Source: Mycolicibacterium insubricum (lineage in GTDB: Bacteria; Actinomycetota; Actinomycetes; Mycobacteriales; Mycobacteriaceae). Taken from it: a stretch of 64,000 nt of DNA. Below, piece after piece: positions 1 to 9,247 of the stretch. The notes beneath the pieces are model-generated. The model searched no databases and was not told where the DNA came from. It saw nothing but the letters and a program-made list of their open reading frames with translations. A program made the translations under genes and the position numbers. The stretch spans positions 248,001 to 312,000 of the forward strand of contig NZ_AP022618.1 in assembly GCF_010731615.1 (NCBI RefSeq), in the 5' to 3' direction. How positions within the stretch are numbered: the first letter of the stretch is position 1; the number at the start of each line of letters is the position of its first letter.

Positions 1-1
1 C

Positions 2-130
2 AGCGGCAGGCTCTACGACGACGGGATCATCGACCCGCGCGACACCCGTACCGTTCTCGGGTTCTGCCTTTCCGTGGTCCACAACAGCGAGATCCGTGGC
101 CAGCGTGGCTACGGCGTGTTCCGGATGTGA
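2..130 (+). CDS. acyl-CoA carboxylase beta subunit, C-terminal end (partial)
   Basis: Only the last 42 codons are in the window. The reading frame ends in RGQRGYGVFRM and a TGA, a tail typical of the carboxyltransferase (beta) subunit of 3-methylcrotonyl- or propionyl-type acyl-CoA carboxylases. These proteins move the carboxyl group from biotin to an acyl-CoA. The stop overlaps the start of the next gene (TGATG), so the two subunits are translationally coupled. By order the gene is accD1- or accD2-like. The function follows from the family and from the alpha subunit next to it; the substrate cannot be read here. Confidence 0.8.
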   Translation, partial: SGRLYDDGIIDPRDTRTVLGFCLSVVHNSEIRGQRGYGVFRM

Positions 131-2151
131 TGGCGATGCCCGTGATCAAGAAGCTGCTGGTGGCCAACCGGGGAGAGATCGCCCGACGCGTGTTTCGCAC
201 CTGTCGCGAACTCGGCATCGCGACCGTCGCCGTGTACTCCGACGCCGACGCCGACGCCTGGCACGTGGACGATGCCGACGAGGCCGTCCGGCTACCGGGT
301 TCCTCGCCGGCGGAGACCTACCTCGACGGTGACCGGGTGATCGCCGCCGCCCTCCTCACCGGCGCCGACGCCGTGCATCCCGGCTACGGCTTCATGTCGG
401 AGAACGCCGGCTTCGCGCGGGCCTGCGCCGACGCCGGGCTCGTGTTCGTCGGCCCGCCGCCGGATGCCATCGACGCGATGGGTTCCAAGCTGACGGCCAA
501 GGCGATGATGGCCGATGCGGGCGTGCCGGTTCTCCCGGGCGGCGACGCGACCGGCCTGGACCCCGACAAGCTGCGCAAGCTCGGCGCCGAGATCGGCTAC
601 CCGCTGCTGGTCAAGGCGAGCGCGGGTGGCGGCGGGCGCGGCATGCGGGTTGTCGAGTCGGCCGACGACCTCGACGGAGCCGTGGCCTCGGCCTCGCGCG
701 AGGCGATGTCGGCGTTCTCGGACGGCACGGTGTTCCTCGAGCGGTACGTGCAGCGTCCCCGCCACGTTGAGATCCAGCTGTTGGCCGACATGCACGGCAC
801 GGTTGTCTCGCTGTTCGAGCGGGAGTGCTCGGTGCAGCGCCGCCACCAAAAGGTCATCGAGGAGGCGCCCTCGCCCGTCGTCGACGACGACCTGCGCGCC
901 CGGATGGGCGCGGCGGCGGTCGCGGCGGCACAGGCCGTGGGTTACGTCGGGGCCGGAACGGTCGAGTTCGTCCTCGACGCGAACGGCGGCGATGACGACG
1001 GGACGTTCGCCTTCCTGGAGATGAACACCCGGCTGCAGGTCGAGCACCCGGTCACCGAACTCGTCACCGGGCTCGACCTCGTGCGCCTGCAGTTGCTGGT
1101 GGCGATGGGTCGGCCACTGCCTGCCGAGGTGAGCAAGCCGCGGATCACCGGCCACGCGGTCGAGGCCCGGCTCTACGCCGAGGACCCCACGAAGGGCTAC
1201 CTGCCGCAGACCGGAACGCTGCGCACGATGCAGATCCCCGACCACGTCGGGGTCCGGGTGGACTCCGGCGTGCGCGACGGCTCGGTGGTCAGCCACCACT
1301 ATGACGCCATGCTGGCCAAGGTGATCGCCTGGGCGCCCACCCGCGCCGAGGCGCTCGGCGCGCTGTCCGCCGCGCTCGCCGGCGCCCGGATCCACGGACT
1401 CACCACCAACCGGGATCTGCTGGTTCGCGTTCTGCGCCACGACGAGTTCGCCGGACGCGGCACCGACACCGGGTTCCTCGACCGCCACGACGTGGCCGAC
1501 CTCGGCGCAGCCCTCATCGACCGCGACGGGGAGGGCTTGCACGCCATCGCGGCCACACTCGCCCAGGTCGCGGGACGCCGCGCGGCGGCCCCCGTCCAGC
1601 CGACGCTGCCTGCCGGGTGGCGCAACAACCCGTCCCAACTGCAGTCCACCGGATGGCTGACCGCCGACGGCCGCGAGCGTCGGGTGGGCTATGCGCTGCT
1701 CCGCGACGGCGTCGAGGTCGAAGTCGACGGCAAGCCCGTCGAAGACGTCAGCGTGCTCGTGCAGCGGCCGGACCGGGTGGTCCTGGAGACCGGCGGGGTG
1801 CGGCGCGGCTACGACGTCGTCCTCGACGCCGACATTGCCTATGTCGACAGCCCTGCCGGGTCCACTGCGTTTACGCAGGTACCACGGTTCCTGGACCCGA
1901 GCGCGCTAAAGCCGGCGGGCTCGCTGACGGCGCCTATGCCGGGTTCGGTGATCCGGCTGCCCGTCGCCGCGGGCGACGTCGTGACGGCCGGGCAGGCGCT
2001 GGTGGTGGTGGAGGCGATGAAGATGGAACACACCATCGTCAGCCCAATCGACGGGATCGTCGCCGAGCTTTCGGTCGAGGTGGGTCAGCAAGTGTCCACC
2101 GGCGATGCCCTCGCGGTGGTCGGAGCGGCCGCCGGTGCAGATCAGGATTGA
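130..2151 (+). CDS. acyl-CoA carboxylase alpha subunit (biotin carboxylase + BCCP)
   Basis: Biotin-dependent acyl-CoA carboxylase alpha chain of about 673 residues. The N-terminal half is a biotin carboxylase with the ATP-grasp glycine loop KASAGGGGRGM near residue 162 and the EMNTRLQVEHPVTE motif. The C-terminus is a biotinyl domain with EAMKMEH, the biotinylated lysine being near residue 631. Length and layout match mycobacterial AccA1/AccA2. I chose the ATG at 130, which overlaps the upstream TGA; a GTG at 127 is also in frame. With the beta subunit before it and an acyl-CoA dehydrogenase after it, it probably acts in branched-chain or methyl-branched acyl-CoA degradation. The order accD-accA-fadE resembles accD2-accA2-fadE12 of M. 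tuberculosis. Confidence 0.93.
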   Translation: MAMPVIKKLLVANRGEIARRVFRTCRELGIATVAVYSDADADAWHVDDADEAVRLPGSSPAETYLDGDRVIAAALLTGADAVHPGYGFMSENAGFARACADAGLVFVGPPPDAIDAMGSKLTAKAMMADAGVPVLPGGDATGLDPDKLRKLGAEIGYPLLVKASAGGGGRGMRVVESADDLDGAVASASREAMSAFSDGTVFLERYVQRPRHVEIQLLADMHGTVVSLFERECSVQRRHQKVIEEAPSPVVDDDLRARMGAAAVAAAQAVGYVGAGTVEFVLDANGGDDDGTFAFLEMNTRLQVEHPVTELVTGLDLVRLQLLVAMGRPLPAEVSKPRITGHAVEARLYAEDPTKGYLPQTGTLRTMQIPDHVGVRVDSGVRDGSVVSHHYDAMLAKVIAWAPTRAEALGALSAALAGARIHGLTTNRDLLVRVLRHDEFAGRGTDTGFLDRHDVADLGAALIDRDGEGLHAIAATLAQVAGRRAAAPVQPTLPAGWRNNPSQLQSTGWLTADGRERRVGYALLRDGVEVEVDGKPVEDVSVLVQRPDRVVLETGGVRRGYDVVLDADIAYVDSPAGSTAFTQVPRFLDPSALKPAGSLTAPMPGSVIRLPVAAGDVVTAGQALVVVEAMKMEHTIVSPIDGIVAELSVEVGQQVSTGDALAVVGAAAGADQD

Positions 2152-2209
2152 GCACCATCGGACCCGTCACCGGCCCCGGTGGCCGGTGACATCGAAGTAG
2201 GAGAGCGGT

Positions 2210-3364
2210 ATGGAACTGCACGAGACCGAGGAGCGGCGAGCGCTGCGCAAGGCCGTGTCCGAGATCGCCAAGGACTTCGGGCACGACTACTACGTGGCCA
2301 AGTCGCTCGGCGGGGAAAAGAGTTCGGAACTCTGGCACGCCGTCGGGGAACAGGGGTTCCTCGGGATCAACATCGCCGAGGAGTACGGCGGCGGTGGCGG
2401 CGGCATCTACGACATGCAGATCGTCGGTGAGGAACTGGCCGCGGCCGGCTGCCCGCTGCTGATGACGGTGGTCTCCCCCACCATCTGCGGCACGATCATC
2501 CAGGCTTTCGGCAGCGACGAACTCAAGGCACGCTGGCTGCCGGGCATCGCCAGCGGCGAGGTCATCATGGCGTTCGCGATCACCGAGCCGGATGCGGGCT
2601 CGAACTCGCACAACATCTCCACCTACGCCAAGCGCGTCGGCGGGGATTGGATACTCAACGGCACCAAGTACTACATTTCCGGCGTCGACGAGGCGGAGGC
2701 CATCCTGGTCGTCACCCGCACCGCGACCGACGACCGCGGACGCGGACGGCTGAGCCTGCTCGTGGTCCCGACCGACGCGCCCGGGCTGACCAAGACCCTC
2801 ATCCCGGTACAGGCGGTGACACCTGAAAAGCAGTTCACGCTGTTCTTCGACGACGTGCGGGTGCCGGCCGAGAACCTGATCGGCGCGGAAAACGACGGTT
2901 TGCGTCAGGTATTCATGGGCCTCAACCCCGAACGCATCATGGGCGCCGCCCTGGGAAACGGCATCGGCCGCTACGCGCTGGACAAGGCCTCTGCCTACGC
3001 GCGCGAGCGCAAGGTCTGGGACGTGCCGATCGGAGCCCACCAGGGCCTGTCCCACCCGCTTGCGCACGCTAAAATCCAGCTGGAGCTGGCCCGGCTGATG
3101 ACCCAGCGGGCGGCCTCATTGCACGACGCCGGCGATCCCGGTTCCGCGGAGGCGTCGAACATGGCCAAATACGCTGCGGCCGAGGCGGGCATCCTCGCCC
3201 TCGACCAGGCGATCCAGACCCACGGCGGCAACGGGTTGGCCACCGAGTACGGGCTGGCCACTCTCTGGGGCCCGGCACGGCTGATGCGGACCGCGCCGAT
3301 CAGCCGAGAGATGATCCTCAACTACGTGGCACAGCACAGCCTCAACCTGCCACGATCGTACTGA
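2210..3364 (+). CDS. acyl-CoA dehydrogenase (FadE12-like)
   Basis: FAD-dependent acyl-CoA dehydrogenase of 384 residues, the usual length, oxidising an acyl-CoA to its 2-enoyl-CoA. The substrate/FAD segment AITEPDAGSN lies near residue 123. The C-terminal helical domain carries QTHGGNGLATEYG. The start ATG follows a GGAGAG ribosome-binding site. It lies 58 bp behind the carboxylase alpha gene and is probably in the same operon. The N-terminal and C-terminal stretches resemble M. tuberculosis FadE12 as I remember it. An isovaleryl/citronellyl-CoA type substrate is an inference from the carboxylase neighbours. Confidence 0.9.
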   Translation: MELHETEERRALRKAVSEIAKDFGHDYYVAKSLGGEKSSELWHAVGEQGFLGINIAEEYGGGGGGIYDMQIVGEELAAAGCPLLMTVVSPTICGTIIQAFGSDELKARWLPGIASGEVIMAFAITEPDAGSNSHNISTYAKRVGGDWILNGTKYYISGVDEAEAILVVTRTATDDRGRGRLSLLVVPTDAPGLTKTLIPVQAVTPEKQFTLFFDDVRVPAENLIGAENDGLRQVFMGLNPERIMGAALGNGIGRYALDKASAYARERKVWDVPIGAHQGLSHPLAHAKIQLELARLMTQRAASLHDAGDPGSAEASNMAKYAAAEAGILALDQAIQTHGGNGLATEYGLATLWGPARLMRTAPISREMILNYVAQHSLNLPRSY

Positions 3365-3491
3365 GCATCCTTCATCCGTTCCTGTCCGCTTCCGTCTACC
3401 AAGACGGACAGTGGTGATCGGTCGCCCGCCGGGGCCGGGTCCTGCCTTAACGAGCATTTGTCAACCAAAACTGCCGAGGAGGCAAATCAAC

Positions 3492-5048
3492 ATGGATCGC
3501 GGTATCGGTCAGTGGGTCACCAAACGGGCCTTCCTCAACGGGCAGCGCACAGCGCTCGTCCAAGGTGACACCAGCTTCACGTACTCCGACTTCGATCGGC
3601 GCACCAACCAGGTGGCCTCGAGCCTGTTGCGTCTCGGTGTCCGTAAGGGGGACCGGGTGGCCATACTGCTGGTGAACTCGGTCGAGTTCCTGGAGGTCCT
3701 CCTCGGCTGCGCGAAGATCGGCGCCATCACCATCCCGATCAACGTCCGGCTCGCCGGCCCGGAGATCGGCTACATCCTCGCCGACTCCGGCGCCGACGTG
3801 TTCGTGTTCCACGCGCCGCTAGCAGCGGCGGCGGTCAGCGCGCTGACCGAGCCTGGGGTCCGGGTCCGCCACACCCTCCGGGCCGGGGGCGCCCCGGCCG
3901 ACGGCGAGATCCCCTACACCGACCTGCTCTCCGACGGTGCGCCCGCGCCACTCGACAGCGACGTCGAGGGCCGCGACCCCGCGTTCATCATGTACACCTC
4001 GGGCACCACCGGCCGCCCGAAGGGCGCCATCCTCACCCACGACAACCTACTGTGGAACGCCATCAACGTGCTGGGCGCCGAACAAGGCCTGACCGGCAGC
4101 GACGTGACTGTCGCAGTCGCCCCGATGTTCCACATCGGCGGGCTCGGGGTACATACGTTGCCGTTGCTCTACGTCGGCGGGACCAGCGTGATCCTGCCGT
4201 CGTTCGACCCGGTGGGCACGCTCAAGGCGATGGCCGAGAGCCGGGCCACCGTCCAGTTCATGGTGCCGGCGATGTGGTCGGCGCTGACCCAGGTGCCCGA
4301 CTTCGACTCCTACGATCTCTCCGCGTTGCGTCTGGCCATGGGCGGCGGCGCACCGATGCCGCTGACTGTCATCGACTTCATGCAGCAACGTGGCGTCCCC
4401 TTCACCGAGGGATTTGGGATGACCGAGACTGCACCCATGGTCTCGGTCTTGGACGCCGCCAACATCACGACGCGGGCCGGATCAATCGGCCGGGTCGCCA
4501 TGCACGTCGATGCCCGCATCGTGGACGCCGACGACCGGGACGTCCCGGCCGACACCGTCGGCGAACTCCTGGTGCGCGGACCCAACGTGTTCGTCGGGTA
4601 CTGGATGAAGCCGGCGACCACCGCCGAGGCCTTCCGGGGCGGCTGGTTCCACACCGGCGACCTCGGCCGGATCGACGCCGACGGCTACATCACGCTCGTC
4701 GACCGCAAGAAGGACATGATCATCTCGGGCGGGGAAAATGTCTACCCCATCGAGGTCGAGCAGGTGCTGTTCCGTCACCCCGGTGTGCTCGACGCCGCGG
4801 TGGTCGGCGGTCCGGACGACAAGTGGGGTGAGCGCGTCGTCGCGGTGGTGGTGGCCGACCCAGCCGCCGAGCAGGAACCCAGCGCCGACGAACTGATCGC
4901 CTGGTGCCGCGAACGGCTGGCGCATTTCAAGTGCCCCCGCGAAGTGCACCTCCTTCCCGAGCTGCCCCGCAACGCCACCGGCAAGCTCCTCAAGACCGAG
5001 CTGCGCAAGCGATTCACCGGCGTCGAGGGCGGCGTCGTCCAGCGCTGA
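3492..5048 (+). CDS. long-chain-type acyl-CoA ligase (FadD)
   Basis: ANL-superfamily acyl-CoA synthetase, 518 residues, activating a carboxylic acid via an acyl-adenylate. The P-loop-like YTSGTTGRPKG is near residue 166, followed by GFGMTETAPM, then GWFHTGDLG near 388, DRKKDMIISGGENVYP, and the catalytic lysine in NATGKLLK near 497. The frame is open further upstream, but the ATG at 3492 has a strong GAGGAGG site and starts at the usual N-terminus. It is the last gene of the carboxylase/dehydrogenase group, 127 bp behind fadE, so a separate promoter is possible. It probably supplies the CoA ester used by the genes before it. Confidence 0.9.
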   Translation: MDRGIGQWVTKRAFLNGQRTALVQGDTSFTYSDFDRRTNQVASSLLRLGVRKGDRVAILLVNSVEFLEVLLGCAKIGAITIPINVRLAGPEIGYILADSGADVFVFHAPLAAAAVSALTEPGVRVRHTLRAGGAPADGEIPYTDLLSDGAPAPLDSDVEGRDPAFIMYTSGTTGRPKGAILTHDNLLWNAINVLGAEQGLTGSDVTVAVAPMFHIGGLGVHTLPLLYVGGTSVILPSFDPVGTLKAMAESRATVQFMVPAMWSALTQVPDFDSYDLSALRLAMGGGAPMPLTVIDFMQQRGVPFTEGFGMTETAPMVSVLDAANITTRAGSIGRVAMHVDARIVDADDRDVPADTVGELLVRGPNVFVGYWMKPATTAEAFRGGWFHTGDLGRIDADGYITLVDRKKDMIISGGENVYPIEVEQVLFRHPGVLDAAVVGGPDDKWGERVVAVVVADPAAEQEPSADELIAWCRERLAHFKCPREVHLLPELPRNATGKLLKTELRKRFTGVEGGVVQR

Positions 5049-5153
5049 GGCACGACACCGGAGGCGGAGCGCGGGTTTGGGAAGTGTTGTCACGACGAGT
5101 AGCCACGGTCGCCGCTGCAAATAGCTGAAGATGTTAATCGTCGCTAACGTCTA

Positions 5154-5174
5154 GCGCGTGGCAAGACCACGCGC
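5154..5174 (+). terminator. candidate terminator hairpin after fadD
   Basis: GCGCGTGG and CCACGCGC form a perfect 8-bp stem around a 5-nt loop, about 105 bp after the fadD stop and just before the IS element. There is no T-run, as is common for mycobacterial terminators, so the terminator role is inferred from position and stem strength only. Confidence 0.4.
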
Positions 5175-5196
5175 GCCACTTGTCGGATGTTCTTAT

Positions 5197-6848
5197 CCTC
5201 GATCCACCGATGAATTGGCTGGTCGTGGGGTGTCGGAATGAGGAAAGTGCCCTCTGAGCTGCGATGATGAGTGTTCTCTACGCACTTATCGGCACAACTC
5301 GGAAAGGCACTTCCGGTGCAAGTGTCCCATAGGTTCGCCGCATCGTCGGCGGTCTTCGATGATGAGCGTCTGGTGTCGTGCGCAGGCCTGGTACCGGTGA
5401 TGGCCCTTGCCGAGCAGACCGGACTGTCATCGTCATTGGCCGACAAAGTTCGGTTCAGCTGCGAGCGGGTCAAGTCCGGTGCGGCCAATCCGTCGCCGAA
5501 GCTGACCACGCTGATCGCCGGGATGTGCACCGGCGCGGACAGCATCGACGACCTCGACGTAGTTCGTAGCGGCGGGATGAAGACCCTGTTCGGCGAGGTG
5601 TACGCCCCGTCGACCATCGGAACCTTGTTGCGGGAGTTCACCTTCGGCCATGCCCGGCAACTGGAGTCGGTGCTCAGTGAGCACGTGGGCGCTCTGTGCG
5701 AGCGTGTCGATCTGTTGCCCGGCGCCGACGGGCGGGTGTTCATCGACATCGACTCACTGCTGCGCCCGGTCTACGGCCAGGCCAAACAAGGTGCGAGCTA
5801 CGGCCACACCAAAATCGCCGGCAAGCAGATCCTGCGCAAGGGTCTTTCCCCGTTGGTGACCACCATCAGCACCGAACACTGCGCTCCGGTGATCACCGGA
5901 GCACGACTGCGGGCGGGCAAGACCAACTCGGGCAAAGGCGCGGCCCGCATGATCGCCCAAGCCGTCGCCACCGCCCGCGGCGCCGGTGTCACCGGGCGCA
6001 TCCTGGTGCGCGGCGACTCGGCCTACGGCAACAGCAGCGTGGTCACCGCCTGCCGCCGCGCCGGTGCCCGGTTCTCGCTGGTGCTGACCAAGACCGCCGC
6101 AGTCGTCGCGGCCATCGCCGACATCAATGACACCGCGTGGATCCCGGTGTGCTATCCCGCCGCGATCCCGACACCGGTGCCTGGATCTCCGATGCCGAAG
6201 TCGCCGAAACCACCTGCACCGCTTTCAGTTCCACGAAGACTCCGATCACGGCACGGTTGATCGTGCGCCGGGTCAAAGACGCCCGATACCCCGACGCCCT
6301 GTTCCCGGTCTGGCGATATCACCCGTTCTTCACCGACACCGACGAACCCGTCGACGTCGCTGACATCACTCACCGCCGCCACGCGATCATCGAAACCGTG
6401 TTCGCCGACCTCATCGACGGACCCCTGGCCCACATGCCCTCGGGACGTTTCGGGGCGAACTCTGCCTGGATACTGTGCGCGGCCATCGCCCACAACCTGC
6501 AGCGCGCCGCCGGCATCCTGGCCGGCGGTGCACACGCGGTGGCTCGCGGCGCCACCCTGCGCCGACGCCTCATCACCATCCCGGCCCGACTGGCCCGCCC
6601 CCAACGCCGACCCATCCTGCACCTACCAGCCCACTGGCCGTGGGCGACGCACTGGCTCCGATTGTGGCGCAACACCATCGGCCACAGCCCGCCAGCAACC
6701 GCCCCCACCTGACCAATCCGCCGAAAGGCCACGACCGGAGCACACAGGAAAAAGCTGGACAGACTAGCCGATACCCCCTGCTCACAGCCAGCAAGCGACC
6801 ACCAAACCATTCCAGCCTCAGCCACGACAGCTCATCGGTGGATCAAGG
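5197..6848 (+). mobile_element. IS1380-family insertion sequence, complete ends
   Basis: The element is bounded by imperfect terminal inverted repeats: CCTCGATCCACCGATGA on the left, and the complement of TCATCGGTGGATCAAGG on the right (one mismatch over 17 bp). It is flanked by the 5-bp direct repeat CTTAT at 5192-5196 and 6849-6853. Length (1652 bp), ends beginning CC and a 5-bp duplication fit the IS1380 family. It carries one transposase, which is frameshifted. The insertion lies in the gap after fadD, splitting a 9-bp inverted repeat (ACTTGTCGG at 5178-5186, CCGACAAGT at 6872-6880), so it does not interrupt a recognisable gene. Confidence 0.9.
5316..6712 (+). pseudogene. IS1380-family transposase, frameshifted
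   Basis: The N-terminal part runs from the GTG at 5316 (an upstream GTG at 5271 is also open) and contains FIDIDSLL and RGDSAYG, the two aspartates of the DDE catalytic set. Near 6164-6170 the homology moves to the -1 frame (open 6137-6712), which carries WISDAEVAE and the probable catalytic glutamate in HAIIETVF. Joined, the two parts give about 465 residues, the normal family size. No canonical slippery heptamer is visible at the junction, so I read this as a mutation or sequencing error rather than programmed frameshifting. The catalytic residues are separated, so the element is probably not autonomous. Confidence 0.85.
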
Positions 6849-6853
6849 CTTAT

Positions 6854-7170
6854 GCCTCCTGGTTGTCTGGGCCGACAAGTCGCAACCTGCGCCACGACTC
6901 GCCTGTCGCCTTGCGCGATGGGTGCTTGAGCGTGTCTGACGTCGATGAGCTTCGGTGAATGGGTTGCTTCAGCTCCGTACGGCGGCGATCGACGACTCCA
7001 CTCGATCAGCCTGCCCGCAGCAGAGCCCCGCGGCAGCGTCGAAACATGAATCGAACTCGGATTATCAGGCCGGGCGGCGCCGGATCGTCGCGCTGACCAT
7101 CCTCAGATTCGGCGTGTTCGTCAGTAGACGGCACAGTTACGCAGCAAGGGCGTTCGCGGGACACGAACGA
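6854..7170. other. intergenic stretch, no gene recognised
   Basis: About 320 bp between the IS1380-type element and the end of the PucR-type gene. A 93-codon frame on the plus strand (6955-7236) overlaps the 3' end of the real gene on the other strand and has no recognisable features. I see no tRNA, repeat or clear terminator. Confidence 0.4.
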
Positions 7171-8463
7171 CTAGGACCGCCCCAAGGCTTGTGTTGGGTT
7201 CAGTGCTACTTCGCCGAGCCAATAGCACATCAGTAGGGCGACCTCGACGTCTAATCGTTCCGCGGCGATCGGGCGACCGCGGCGCTCGAGTGCTCGATTT
7301 ACGCGATACTTGACGGTATTGGCGTGTATCTGCAATTCGTTGGCGGCGGCTTTGAAGCTGGAACCGGCACGCAAGAACACCCTCAGCGTGTCTCGTAGAC
7401 GCTGGTCCGATGCAGTGTTCTGAGCCAACGGGCCCAGCACATCGTGAATCCATTCCTTCAGAGTCGCGTCATCGGTCATCAGCATCGAGGCCAGGGCCAC
7501 ACCGGGATCTCGTGCAGCGACGATCCGGTGCCGTGAGGAGCCGTCGGCTGCCACCGCGACCACACGGGCCTGCTCAGCCTGTCGGTAGGTGCGGCGGAAG
7601 CCTTCAATCCCCGGAAGTGGTTCACCGACGGAAAGTCTTGGGCCGTCAGGTTGAGCCCGGACGAAGTCGCGCAGCTGCGATAAATAGTCCGACGGGCGGT
7701 GAACCGTCATCCATGCGCATCCGACGAGGCGGTCGATGGAGAAGTAGACCGATTGCTTCGCTCCAGTGGCGGAGACCGCGTGTTGCATGAAGCGCTCCAT
7801 GGCGATGAACTCGTCGGTGTCGGCGCCCGCATCTCGGTCGAGCCATACCATGAGAGCCACATGCGTTGCGCCCAAGAAGTACCTCATAGCCGACGACGCT
7901 TCGGTCAGGTCTACGTCGCGTCCGTTGAGGATGTCTCGAATGGCTTGTGCACGCAAACTTCGTCGGCGCTCGTCCCACTCCGCGCGTTCAGTCTGATATG
8001 TCTCCAAGACCTGCTCAGACATCCAGTCGATGTAGCGGAAAGACACACGGGTGATGTGTTCAATGAGCGCCAATTTCTCCTCGGGCGGTAGGTCCGCGCT
8101 CCGAAGGCCAGCGATGATGAGGTTCAATCCATACTGGTGCCCGAGCCTGTATGCCCGCAGCAGCGCGTTGACGGGTACCTCGCGTTGCGCCATCCTCCGG
8201 GCGTGTTCAAGGGCGGCCGTCGGTGACTCCATGCGGTCGAACGGGATCGAGTGACGGACGACGGAGAACCAAGTGTCTACGTTCGCGGCGACGGTGTCAC
8301 TCAGTAGCTCTTTGAGCTGTTGATCGGCAGCGAGTTCGGCAACTTGCTCAATCAGAAGGCCATGTATGGACTCGGGCAATTCTCTGACGAGGTCGCCGAG
8401 GTCTCGGAATAGGTGATGAACCGCGTGACCGGGGGTGTCTTGAACTTCGGATGAATCAAGCAC
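7171..8463 (-). CDS. PucR/CdaR-type transcriptional regulator
   Basis: 430-residue regulator of the PucR family. The C-terminus (about residues 355-395) holds the PucR-type helix-turn-helix, with FKAAANELQIHANTVKYRVNRALE. The middle resembles the degenerate GGDEF-like domain of CdaR proteins, and the N-terminal 150 residues are a helical sensor region similar to RsbRD-type domains. Such proteins usually activate catabolic genes in response to a metabolite. It is separated by about 780 bp from the hydrolase/thioesterase genes on the same strand, so it may control that accessory catabolic block; this is inferred from position only. Confidence 0.82.
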   Translation of the reverse strand: MLDSSEVQDTPGHAVHHLFRDLGDLVRELPESIHGLLIEQVAELAADQQLKELLSDTVAANVDTWFSVVRHSIPFDRMESPTAALEHARRMAQREVPVNALLRAYRLGHQYGLNLIIAGLRSADLPPEEKLALIEHITRVSFRYIDWMSEQVLETYQTERAEWDERRRSLRAQAIRDILNGRDVDLTEASSAMRYFLGATHVALMVWLDRDAGADTDEFIAMERFMQHAVSATGAKQSVYFSIDRLVGCAWMTVHRPSDYLSQLRDFVRAQPDGPRLSVGEPLPGIEGFRRTYRQAEQARVVAVAADGSSRHRIVAARDPGVALASMLMTDDATLKEWIHDVLGPLAQNTASDQRLRDTLRVFLRAGSSFKAAANELQIHANTVKYRVNRALERRGRPIAAERLDVEVALLMCYWLGEVALNPTQALGRS

Positions 8464-9247
8464 AGCTGCGACCGTACTCGATTACTTGTCTTTGCGAGAC
8501 AACAGACGCCCGCAGGTTCGACCCTTCGAGACATACCGATCGCGGATCCGGGTATCTACGCTGTTAAGGAGCGGTGAGCCACGTTTTACCATTTCAGCAG
8601 CCGAACGAGGCATTGCTGTGGGCCACGGCGAACGGATGCGCGTGAAGAGGAAGGCGGAGGCATGAGTTGTCTGCTCGCAATAACCTTGTTTGCGGCCTTC
8701 GCGGCCGGAGCAGCCCCATTGCGAGGAACGATCAGCACCGCCCTGGCCGCAATAGACGACTTTCTCGATCGTTTCGGCCACGAAGTTTCCGGAACTGCTC
8801 ATGCGAAGGAACGCCCGCCGCTCTGACGAGGTGGTCGAATCGGGCGCCGGATATGCCCGCCCGCCTCCCGCATACCGAAGCTGAAGCCTGGATAGCAGTA
8901 GGCTGTCCTCTGGACTCGCCCCCGGCCGTCGACTGACTCCAAGATCCCAACAGCAGCGCCGATCTGATCCGGGTCGCCCCGGCGGCGGGTGTGTTCGTCA
9001 AGGTGTGCGGGCACTGGTTCGGAGAACTCCGACCGCTCGATCCGACCTGGACAGCGCCCACCAGCAAAATGCTTCGGTTCGAATGATAATTCGGCCCAGG
9101 CGATGGTCGAACCATACGGTTTGGCATCGCTGCCTTCGGATGCGCCGATACTGCGCCGCCGGGGTTCCGTTCATGGAGGTAGTTCTGACACCTCGACAAC
9201 GAACCAGAGTGGCCGGGCCGCGGCCATCGCAGGGCCCTGAAAGACGC
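8464..9247. other. long gap without an assignable gene; possible decayed coding sequence
   Basis: Nearly 800 bp separate two minus-strand genes. Several short frames exist on both strands but none has a recognisable domain. One plus-strand stretch (8939-9085), just after an in-frame stop at 8936, reads like protein and includes AGVFVKVCGHWFGELRPLDP. It could be the tail of a degraded gene. The segment next to 8463 should contain the PucR-type promoter. No tRNA, terminator or repeat was seen. Confidence 0.35.
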
